Source: Akkermansia muciniphila (GTDB lineage: Bacteria; Verrucomicrobiota; Verrucomicrobiia; Opitutales; Opitutaceae). From it: a stretch of DNA of 64,000 nt. The position numbers were made by a program, and so were the translations under genes. Positions within the stretch are counted from its first letter, which is position 1. Each line of letters starts with the position of its first letter. Below the pieces are notes generated by a model. It was not told the origin of the DNA and searched no databases. It was given only the letters and a program-made list of their open reading frames with translations. The stretch spans positions 1-64,000 of the forward strand of contig CAMCZZ010000001.1 in assembly GCA_945888375.1 (NCBI GenBank). Reading direction: 5' to 3'. Shown in pieces: positions 52,077 through 61,851 of this stretch.

Positions 52077-52742
52077 TCACTGCGGTGGTTTTTTGTGCTC
52101 GGCAGGGGCCGATGAGGAACTGGACTCTTCGCCCTGCGACTTCCCTGTCGTCTTGGCCGCTTTAACTTTTCTTAGCATGGAAACGGGCATAGGCGGGAGT
52201 TCGAGGTAATCGGCCGCATCGAGCATCGCGATGGCTTCACGCGGATCCTTGACCTTGGCGGACGCCGCACGGAGGGGCTCGGCGGCTTCCTTGGAACCGA
52301 GGCGGATGAGACCATCGATGGCGGCGGCACGGACCTCGACCGCATCGTGGGTGAGGAAAGCGGCCAGGGCGGGGACTTCGCGGGCGTCATAGGTGACGGA
52401 GAGGTCCTCAATGCGGGTCAGTTCGGCGGCGTGCGGCCCTTCCAATGGGGGTGGGTTATAGACGCCTGTAATTAGGAGAGGGCGGGGCTTGGGAGCGGTA
52501 GTCGCCGCAGGCGCCGGCGCCGGAACTTTTTCCATCGGTCGCGGGCTTGGCGGCGTAGCCAGAACCGGCTCTGGTGCGGACGGCAATACAGCTGGTGTGG
52601 TGGCTGCCGGTGCCTCGGATGTGGTTTTTACTAATGGAGCAGAGGCAGGAGGTCGCAAGAAAAAATCCAAGGCGCAGATCGAGACAAGCGCGGCCGCGAA
52701 TAATACAATCAGGGTAAATGCTTTTTTGCGTAGAATTGTCAT
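52077..52742 (-). CDS. Membrane-anchored HEAT-repeat-like protein
   Basis: A 221-residue protein with an N-terminal membrane anchor (FTLIVLFAAALVSICALDFFL), a Pro/Ala-rich linker of about 55 residues, and a periplasmic helical part (about 105-185) that reads as two HEAT-like repeats: VPALAAFLTHDAVEVRAAAIDGLIRLGSKEAAEPLRAAS. The tail is low-complexity (Lys/Ser/Pro). HEAT-like modules usually serve protein contacts. No neighbour explains a partner. The ATG at 52742 is preceded by an AAG-type purine stretch rather than the C-rich leaders seen elsewhere. Function unknown. Confidence 0.65.
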   Translation of the reverse strand: MTILRKKAFTLIVLFAAALVSICALDFFLRPPASAPLVKTTSEAPAATTPAVLPSAPEPVLATPPSPRPMEKVPAPAPAATTAPKPRPLLITGVYNPPPLEGPHAAELTRIEDLSVTYDAREVPALAAFLTHDAVEVRAAAIDGLIRLGSKEAAEPLRAASAKVKDPREAIAMLDAADYLELPPMPVSMLRKVKAAKTTGKSQGEESSSSSAPAEHKKPPQ

Positions 52743-52788
52743 CTTAAGAATCTATCAGAATTTTAACGAACTGCGGCTATGCGACCGT

Positions 52789-52817
52789 AAAAAAGGGGTG
52801 CCCGCGAGGGCACCCCT
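52789..52817 (-). terminator. Rho-independent terminator of the secreted-protein gene at 52889
   Basis: On the minus strand, AGGGGTGCCC (52817-52808) pairs with GGGCACCCCT (52803-52794) around a TCGC loop, running into six T residues (52794-52789). It lies 72 bases after the stop of the 52889-53668 gene. Confidence 0.92.
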
Positions 52818-52888
52818 AATAGATTATCTTTAAATGCTGTCTAGTTGGTGGCCAAGAGAAATTGCATCAATTAGCTAGGACCTCAGGG

Positions 52889-53668
52889 TTACTCTACAGA
52901 TTCAAACTGAAAGCCAAGGGTTTCCAGATTTAGGACAACTTCGGCGGCGGTTGTGATGGTTCCTTCTACGAGGGCACCATATTCATCTTCGGAGCTGCCA
53001 TAAGTGCCATTGATGCCTGCTACCTTGGTTGCACCGTCAAGAACAGCCCCATAGGGGATCGCAGACGCTCCTTTGCCGAAAGAGGCCTTAACGTATTTGC
53101 CGGAACTTGTTTCTATACCCGTGAATTCAAATCCATTGAATGCAATGCCTAAAGATGATTTTCGGCTGTAGCTATATGATACGGGGGTGGTGAATTCGGT
53201 TTCGGGTGAATAGGTTTCTTTACCAGCAGAAGTTTCGGCATCGGTAATATTTAAAATTTCAACTTCGATACTTACTGGTTCCTGCCCTTTTTTCACCGCG
53301 AAGAGGCCAGAGGACCCGTCTTCTAATGCGGTAACACCCACAATCGACCATCCTTTGACTACGCCATCCGGTAGTAAGTCGGCGTAATATAGCTCGTTAA
53401 TCAACTGCGCGTTGCCATAACGATAGGAACTAACGACGGTCTTGTATTCGGTGGTCGTTAAGATAACGTTGCCCTCTTTATCCAACTTATCGGTGGATTT
53501 GCTGTATTCATAGCTAACTTCTTTGGTGTCCGGGTCCACAATTTTAAACCCACCGGTGGTCTCTGATGCCGTGAGGGCGATAGTGACGGCGGGAGCGGTT
53601 CCGAGGGTTACGGCGAATGAGGACGAAGCGATGGCGATCGCGGCGAGACAAGCGATTGAGTATTTCAT
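52889..53668 (-). CDS. Secreted protein of unknown function, AT-richer than neighbours
   Basis: A 259-residue exported protein with a clear signal peptide (MKYSIACLAAIAIASSSFA). The mature part is Thr/Ser/Gly/Val-rich with alternating strand-like segments and no Cys; SYSYSRKSSLGIAFNGFEFTG and VLNLETLGFQFESVE suggest a beta-sandwich. I recognise no family. Base composition is visibly less GC-rich than the flanking genes, hinting at separate origin. It stands alone with its own terminator. The ATG at 53668 gives a perfect signal peptide; the frame continues upstream to 53716 without support. Confidence 0.7.
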   Translation of the reverse strand: MKYSIACLAAIAIASSSFAVTLGTAPAVTIALTASETTGGFKIVDPDTKEVSYEYSKSTDKLDKEGNVILTTTEYKTVVSSYRYGNAQLINELYYADLLPDGVVKGWSIVGVTALEDGSSGLFAVKKGQEPVSIEVEILNITDAETSAGKETYSPETEFTTPVSYSYSRKSSLGIAFNGFEFTGIETSSGKYVKASFGKGASAIPYGAVLDGATKVAGINGTYGSSEDEYGALVEGTITTAAEVVLNLETLGFQFESVE

Positions 53669-53731
53669 GAGGATAGGTCGTTTAATAATTAGAACCAATT
53701 TCCACTTAGAGAGCAAGGCGGTTGTATCTCT

Positions 53732-54283
53732 CTACTGTGACATTTGAAAATCGTCCGCAGTATAAAGACGGCGGTCCGGGCCGGCGCTGCGCAAATCTAC
53801 CACGCCGGAAGCCACCGGGTGCACCTGCCAGGGCGTGCCCCAGCGGTCGATCACGCGGCCGGCGCGCAGCGCCGGGTGATCCGGGGGCAAAGCCGAATCG
53901 CCCAGCGCCGCAACGTCGGTCAGGGCTGCGGCGAGGTCCTCGTTGAAACCGATGGAACGGGTCCTTTCTCCGAGTCCGGCTTGTAGGTAACCCTTCACCA
54001 AGTCCGACAGTGCGGCGAGGTCCTCGCTCGGCGAACCATCCGCCGCGAGCAGGCGCTCCCAGGCCAAGGGCGGGCGCGAGGCGTCTCCGGCGCGGGGCGG
54101 CAGCAAACGCGGCGGCTCGCCGGGCGCGAAGGCGTGGGGTAAGTCCGCGCCCGACGGGCCGGGCGAAGGCCGCGCCCGAGAGGCGGCGCCGCGCCAAAAG
54201 ACTACCAGCACGACGACCGCGAGCAGCGCTCCGCCAAAAACCAAAGCCTCGAAGAGCGAACGGCGCGGGGCGACGGATGACAT
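53732..54283 (-). CDS. Membrane-anchored pseudopilin-like (GspG C-domain-like) protein
   Basis: A 183-residue protein with one N-terminal transmembrane helix (ALVFGGALLAVVVLVVFW), a Pro-rich linker, and a C-terminal domain with DRWGTPWQVHPV and RSAGPDRRLYTADDF. This pattern recalls the C-terminal beta-sheet and calcium-loop of type II secretion major pseudopilins (DPWGxP ... SxGxDG). A prepilin peptidase motif is not evident at the N-terminus. It is 52 bases downstream of the DUF1501 gene and probably co-transcribed. Function unknown; the resemblance is suggestive only. Confidence 0.6.
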   Translation of the reverse strand: MSSVAPRRSLFEALVFGGALLAVVVLVVFWRGAASRARPSPGPSGADLPHAFAPGEPPRLLPPRAGDASRPPLAWERLLAADGSPSEDLAALSDLVKGYLQAGLGERTRSIGFNEDLAAALTDVAALGDSALPPDHPALRAGRVIDRWGTPWQVHPVASGVVDLRSAGPDRRLYTADDFQMSQ

Positions 54284-54335
54284 CGGGGAGGAATCCGGGC
54301 AGGAGGGTGGGACGACCGGTGGGCGCTTGAGGCCC

Positions 54336-55856
54336 TCAGGCGCGCATCAAGCCGAGGGGGCCGAGAGCGCTCGGCGTGTAGAAATTCCGGATACGCGGCA
54401 GCACGCTGTCGAGCTGGCCGGGCGAGACGCCGAGCCAGAGGGCGAACTCGGCGAAATACTCGTCCACCGACACGGTGGGAAGGGTAGCGCCGCGGGAGGT
54501 GACGATGGCGTTGCTGTTGAGCGCGAGGTCGGGGTAGTTGCCGTAGACGCGGCCGCCGTTGACCGCGCCGCCGAGGGCGAAGGCGTTGCCGCCCCAAGCG
54601 TGGTCGGAGCCGGCGCCGTTGGAGGTGAGGGTGCGGGCAAAGTCGGACGCAGTGTAGAGCGTGACGTTGTTTTGCAGGCCGATCTCGCCGAGGGCGGCCC
54701 AGTAGGCGGCGACGCAACGGTTCACCACGTCCACCATGCGGTCCATGCTGTTGATGACCTCGTCGTGGTGGTCCCAGCCGCCGTAGTTAAGAAAAAAAGT
54801 CTGGCGGCGCAGCCCGAGGATCTTGCGTGCCTTCATGGTGCGGACGATGGCTTTGAACTGCTGGCCGAGGGTGCGGGCGGGATCGGTGGCGGAGGTCAGG
54901 CCCGCCGGATAGACGTAGGTGGCGTCGCCGGGGAAGGTGGTGGCAAGCGTGGTGTCGTTGAACGCATCCCGGAAGGCGGCCGAAGCCTCGATGGAGTCGC
55001 GGAAATTCTGGGTGAAGGTGTGATCGAGCAGGTTTTGGTATTCCTGCTGGAGCTGGTTATCAATCGCGGCGGTGCGGTTGGCGGCGCGGCTGTTGGTGCT
55101 CACGACCGGATTCTCGTAGGGTGAGTTGTAATCACTGGGCAGGGAGCTGCCGGAGGTGCTGATGTTGTAGTTAAAAATGGAGCGCCCGGTCTGCCAGGTG
55201 TTGTTGCCGGAGATGGAGATATTCATCGACACGCGGGCGTCGGTATTGCCGGCGTGAAGCAGGTCGGCGGCGCGACCCGCCCAGCCGATGGTGCGGGAAT
55301 CGGTGGCGACAGAGGTGTGCCACTGGCGCACCTGGTCGGCGTGGGAGTAGAGGCCGCTGGGGCGTTTGCCGGTGGAGTTGGTGTAGGTGGTCTTGGTGAG
55401 CCGTTCGGCGAGGGTGCCGACGTTGGCGACGAAGGCGAGGCGGCCCTGGCCGTAAAGGGAGGTGATGCCGGAGCGGTCGGCGTCGTTGGCGCAGCGGGGA
55501 TGGACGCCGAAGCCGAAGGGATCGCTGGCGTGGGCGGCGAGTGGGAGGATGGCGGAAGACGGCAGGGCGAGACCGTCGGAATTGGTGACGGCATCGTAAA
55601 CGCCGCCTCGGGTGGTCACGTAGTTAGAATACGGCGTGCCGGAGGTGGCGGAGGGGACGAGCAGGTTGTAGGAATCCATGCCGCCGGCGAAAAACAGGCA
55701 GACCAGCGCGCGGTAGTCTTCGCCGACGGGCAGGCCTTGGGCGGCGGCGGAATTGGCCATGCGTAGGTTTAGCAGGGTCGAGAGCAGGCCGAGCGAGCCT
55801 ACGGCGGCGCAACTGGCCTGACCGAGAAAATCGCGACGTGTTAGGTGGCGGGGCAT
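54336..55856 (-). CDS. DUF1501 protein with Tat signal
   Basis: A 506-residue protein starting with a twin-arginine signal (RHLTRRDFLGQASCAAVGSLG). The mature part has the alkaline-phosphatase-like DUF1501 fold: ALVCLFFAGGMDSYNLLVP near the start, VANVGTL, HADQVRQWHT, FFLNYGGWDHHDEV and SDHAWGGNAFALGG. DUF1501 proteins are abundant in Planctomycetes and Verrucomicrobia, usually next to a DUF1800 gene, as here (134-base gap). Their activity is unproven; sulfatase- or phosphatase-related roles have been proposed from the fold. Start placed at 55856 so that the RR motif is near the N-terminus. Confidence 0.88.
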   Translation of the reverse strand: MPRHLTRRDFLGQASCAAVGSLGLLSTLLNLRMANSAAAQGLPVGEDYRALVCLFFAGGMDSYNLLVPSATSGTPYSNYVTTRGGVYDAVTNSDGLALPSSAILPLAAHASDPFGFGVHPRCANDADRSGITSLYGQGRLAFVANVGTLAERLTKTTYTNSTGKRPSGLYSHADQVRQWHTSVATDSRTIGWAGRAADLLHAGNTDARVSMNISISGNNTWQTGRSIFNYNISTSGSSLPSDYNSPYENPVVSTNSRAANRTAAIDNQLQQEYQNLLDHTFTQNFRDSIEASAAFRDAFNDTTLATTFPGDATYVYPAGLTSATDPARTLGQQFKAIVRTMKARKILGLRRQTFFLNYGGWDHHDEVINSMDRMVDVVNRCVAAYWAALGEIGLQNNVTLYTASDFARTLTSNGAGSDHAWGGNAFALGGAVNGGRVYGNYPDLALNSNAIVTSRGATLPTVSVDEYFAEFALWLGVSPGQLDSVLPRIRNFYTPSALGPLGLMRA

Positions 55857-55990
55857 GGGGTGCGGGGATTTAGAGACGAGCAACTAGAACGAAACGGGGA
55901 CGTAGTGAGGGGAGTGAGAAACGAGGTCGGGGCGGGTTCGCATGCTAATTTCACAGTTCTGGCTCCTCGCGCCTGGGTCCGGTTCATCGT

Positions 55991-58717
55991 TCATTTCAGC
56001 ACTGCGGCGTCGGCGGAGATGACGGCGAGGTGGGCGGCGACGCGGAAACGCTGGCGGGCGCGCGTCTCGCGCACGGCGTCGGTCAGGCCGGTGGCGGCGG
56101 GGTCGTCGAGGCGGCGGAGGGCGCGGGTGATGGCGCGGAAGGTTTTGGCGCTCATCGCGCCGTTGCAAAGGGTGCGATCGAGGGTGGAGACGAGGGTCTC
56201 CGGGGAGCCTTGGGCGAGGGCGACCCAAGCGGTTTCGTCGATGCGGGTGTTCCAGAGGAGCTCGTTCACGCCGGGGGTGGCGACGTTGTCGGATTGGGCG
56301 GAGGAATTGAACTGGGTCCAGCCGGAGTTCGAGGTGAGGCTGAAGGGAGAGGCGGTGCTGGTGGCCGTGTTGAGGGCGGTGGAAAAGCGGTTGGGGCCGG
56401 TGATGGCAGTGACGCTGTTTACGATCTGGAGTTCGGGGGCGACGAGAGCGGAGTCGGTCAGCGGTCCGGGAGGTTGGTAGAAGGGGGAGTAGAAATTAAA
56501 CACGCTCGGGGCGCTGAGCGGGCGTTGCAGGAGGTCGGCGTCGAGGCCGCCGAAGCCGCGGTAGCGGCCACCGGAGCTCACGGGATCGGCGGGGGCGGCG
56601 CCGAAGGCCCGGGCGAGGGCGACGTAGCGGGTGTAGGGTTCGCGGACGAGGCCGTGGGCTGGGTCCATGGACTGGTCGTAGTCGCGGGCCTCGGGGTCGA
56701 GGAGCAGAGCTCGGATGACGGCCCGGAGGTCGCCGCGCACGCCGAAGCCGTTGTTGGCGAAGACGGCCGAGATGCGGGCTACGTAGGCGGGGCTGGGGTT
56801 GGAGGTGACGAGGCGCTGGATGAGTTGACGGCAGATGAAGGGGGCGATGTTGGGGTGGTTGGCGAGGTGGTCGAGGGCGGCGGCGAGGTCCGCGTTGCCG
56901 GCGGTGCCGGTGTCGGGCGAGGAGGCGGAACGGGCGGGCAGCGCCAGGGTCGGCATGCCGGGCATCCGCAAGCTCTTGGCGGCGAGATCGTGTTCGGCAT
57001 CGAACATGCGCATGGGGCGCCAGGGGATGTTGTAACTGTCGCTTAACTTCGTGGTGGGGATCTCGGTGAGGTTGGTGCTGGACGTGAAGCGGGTGCTGTA
57101 GCTCAGACCGGTGAAGACGCGCGCGAGCACGCCGATCTGGGTTTCGCCGTAAGTGGGGATGGGTTCTCCGGCGGGAACGGGAACGCCGTCGGGGTCGAGA
57201 TCGGCGCCGGTGGAGAGGCGCTGGGTGCCGTCGGGGTTGAGCAGCCAGAGGCCAATGGAGAAAAGCTGCATCACTTCGCGGGCGTAGTTCTCGTCCGGGA
57301 AACGGTTGAGGGCAGGGTCGGCCTTGCGGTTCCGGAGGGAGCTCAGGTAGAGGCCCATCCAGGGGCTGCGGGTGACGGCTTCGAGGAGGCTGCGGTAGGT
57401 GCCAAAGGCGTTTGCCAGGAGCACATCCTGATAGGCGGTCATACCGCGCTGATCCCCGTCGAGCGACGCCATGCGGTCGGAGAGAACAAAGATCTGGCTC
57501 AGAGCGAACGCCACCCGCTGGCGGAGTGGATCGGAGGTGTTATCGTCGCGCATGGTCTGACGCCACCAGGCCTCTATCCGGTGTTCGACGCTCAGGGCTT
57601 CGCTGCTGGTGGTGGGATTCAGCTCGTATTGCCAGACCTGCACGATGGGCAGGTGGAGGTTCACCGGCCGCAGGAACTGGGTGTCGAGCCAGGCGGCGAA
57701 ACCGAGATCGCGAACGCGGGTGAGCTCGGCGGGGGTCGGGCCGAAGGTGGCTTGGGTGAGAAAGCGGGCGGCGGCTTTTTCCGCCACGCGACCATCGGCG
57801 GCCTCGGTGACGGTGAGGGTGGTGGAGGTGTTGGCGCCGAGGGTGTAGCCCGAGCCGGGGGCGAGGGTGACGACGATGGTTTCGTCGGCCTCGGTGAGCG
57901 CGTCGGCGAGCGGGGCCAGTGCGAGGGTGGCTTCGTCCGCGCCGTAGGGGATGGTGACGCTCAAGGCGGGCGGGGTGGCGTAGTCGAAGCCAGTGGTGGC
58001 GGTGCCGCCGAGGGTGAGGTTGACCGTGACGGAATCAAGGCGGCCGGTGCGGCGAACGACGATGACACCGGGGTCGGGCCAGTTCTCGGCCATGGCGGGA
58101 TCGACGGCGAAAACGGTGACGGTGTTGTTTGTGGCGCTCAGGGCTTCGCGAACGCGTTCCAAGTCGGTGATGCGCGCGGCGGCGTTTGTGGAGGAGTTGC
58201 CCAGACCCTCGGAGAACATGCGGGCGGGGTTGGTGCCGGCGGTGCGTTCCTCCCAGTCGGTCAGGCCGTCTGCGTCCGTATCAATTTCCTCGGCCACCAC
58301 GCGGGTGAAGCGGCGCGGGGCGCCGTCGGCTGGCAGGGAGGCGTCGAGGGTGGCGTCGGTGCCGGTGAAGGTGGTGACGCGGGTCCAGACGACGAGGTCG
58401 GGGCTGGTCTCGAGGTGGTAGCGTTTGGCGGCGCGGGTGGGCCAGGAGAGATCTAGGCTGCCGTCGGCGCGGGCGACCAAGGTTTGATGTAGGGCGGAGG
58501 CGCGATCGAAGGGGTTGGTGCCGAGAATGCTTTCCTGCTGGTTGGTGAAGCCGTCGCCGTCGTTGTCCAGCGCGGCGGAGCCGGTGGGCGCGGAAAAGCG
58601 TTGGGCCCAGACATCACTGAGCAGGTCGTTGTTACGGTCGAGCGCGGCACGGGCGCACGGTCCGACTAGGACGAAGGCGACCAGCAGGGCACCCGAGAAT
58701 CGATGGGTGATGCGCAT
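55991..58717 (-). CDS. DUF1800 protein with N-terminal calcium-loop and Calx-beta modules
   Basis: A 908-residue exported protein (signal about 1-24). Residues 30-165 hold calcium-loop-like DNDGDGFTNQQESILGTNP, a beta-sandwich with YHLETSPDLVVWTRV and a second loop DTDADGLTDWEERTAGTNP. A Calx-beta domain follows (about 200-310, TTGFDYATPPALSVTIPYGADE). The C-terminal 580 residues are DUF1800: AARFLTQATFGPTPAELTRV, LRQRVAFALSQIFVLSD, YLSSLRNRKADPALNRFPDENYAREVMQLFSIGLW. The family is of unknown function, paired with DUF1501. The N-terminal sandwich resembles the C-terminal module of the autotransporter-repeat protein and two lyases in this window. Confidence 0.9.
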   Translation of the reverse strand: MRITHRFSGALLVAFVLVGPCARAALDRNNDLLSDVWAQRFSAPTGSAALDNDGDGFTNQQESILGTNPFDRASALHQTLVARADGSLDLSWPTRAAKRYHLETSPDLVVWTRVTTFTGTDATLDASLPADGAPRRFTRVVAEEIDTDADGLTDWEERTAGTNPARMFSEGLGNSSTNAAARITDLERVREALSATNNTVTVFAVDPAMAENWPDPGVIVVRRTGRLDSVTVNLTLGGTATTGFDYATPPALSVTIPYGADEATLALAPLADALTEADETIVVTLAPGSGYTLGANTSTTLTVTEAADGRVAEKAAARFLTQATFGPTPAELTRVRDLGFAAWLDTQFLRPVNLHLPIVQVWQYELNPTTSSEALSVEHRIEAWWRQTMRDDNTSDPLRQRVAFALSQIFVLSDRMASLDGDQRGMTAYQDVLLANAFGTYRSLLEAVTRSPWMGLYLSSLRNRKADPALNRFPDENYAREVMQLFSIGLWLLNPDGTQRLSTGADLDPDGVPVPAGEPIPTYGETQIGVLARVFTGLSYSTRFTSSTNLTEIPTTKLSDSYNIPWRPMRMFDAEHDLAAKSLRMPGMPTLALPARSASSPDTGTAGNADLAAALDHLANHPNIAPFICRQLIQRLVTSNPSPAYVARISAVFANNGFGVRGDLRAVIRALLLDPEARDYDQSMDPAHGLVREPYTRYVALARAFGAAPADPVSSGGRYRGFGGLDADLLQRPLSAPSVFNFYSPFYQPPGPLTDSALVAPELQIVNSVTAITGPNRFSTALNTATSTASPFSLTSNSGWTQFNSSAQSDNVATPGVNELLWNTRIDETAWVALAQGSPETLVSTLDRTLCNGAMSAKTFRAITRALRRLDDPAATGLTDAVRETRARQRFRVAAHLAVISADAAVLK

Positions 58718-58830
58718 GGGGGTATGGTTTCAATCTACACACGTCTTTTAAGCGGAGGCAATCCTGCCTAAAAAAGGGGCCCAACTTTTTCGGTGCCTCT
58801 GGTCTGCAAGTGGCCCTAGGCTGGGGGTGA

Positions 58831-61538
<2,708 letters not shown>

Positions 61539-61549
61539 TGAGGGAAATT

Positions 61550-61678
61550 TTAACCGCGGATTACGCGAATGGACGCGGATAAAACCAACAATCCAGCGGC
61601 GACGGATCGCACGGATATTCTCGAATGGAGAAGGAAGTGCCAGTTTTCACCGTATTCATCCGTGCAATCCTTGGCTAA
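61550..61678. repeat. Imperfect inverted-repeat intergenic element
   Basis: TTAACCGCGGATTACGCG (from 61550) is matched in inverted orientation by CGTGCAATCCTTGGCTAA (ending 61678), with a middle copy of the theme (GGATCGCACGGATATTC, 61604-61620). Arms of roughly 25 bases agree at most positions. The element sits 12 bases after the ligA stop. It has the look of a dispersed palindromic element (REP/MITE-like), but copy number cannot be seen here. Confidence 0.6.
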
Positions 61679-61851
61679 CCACCAATCCGCTCCCTTCCGC
61701 TTGATCCACGGCTTAAGAATAACCACCCCTGTAAGCCCAAATCGAGTTTGATCACGTCCTGCAATGGTTTGATCAAAGGCCACCACGCCAGCCCGGTGGG
61801 CGGCTGCTCCGCAGGCCGCTTGCACGGCCCCTGCAGGCCTGATGCAGCGCG
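61679..61851. other. Spacer between repeat element and phage-tail-like gene
   Basis: A 173-base gap with no gene recognised. Short direct repeats GTTTGATCA occur near 61746 and 61767. Confidence 0.4.
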
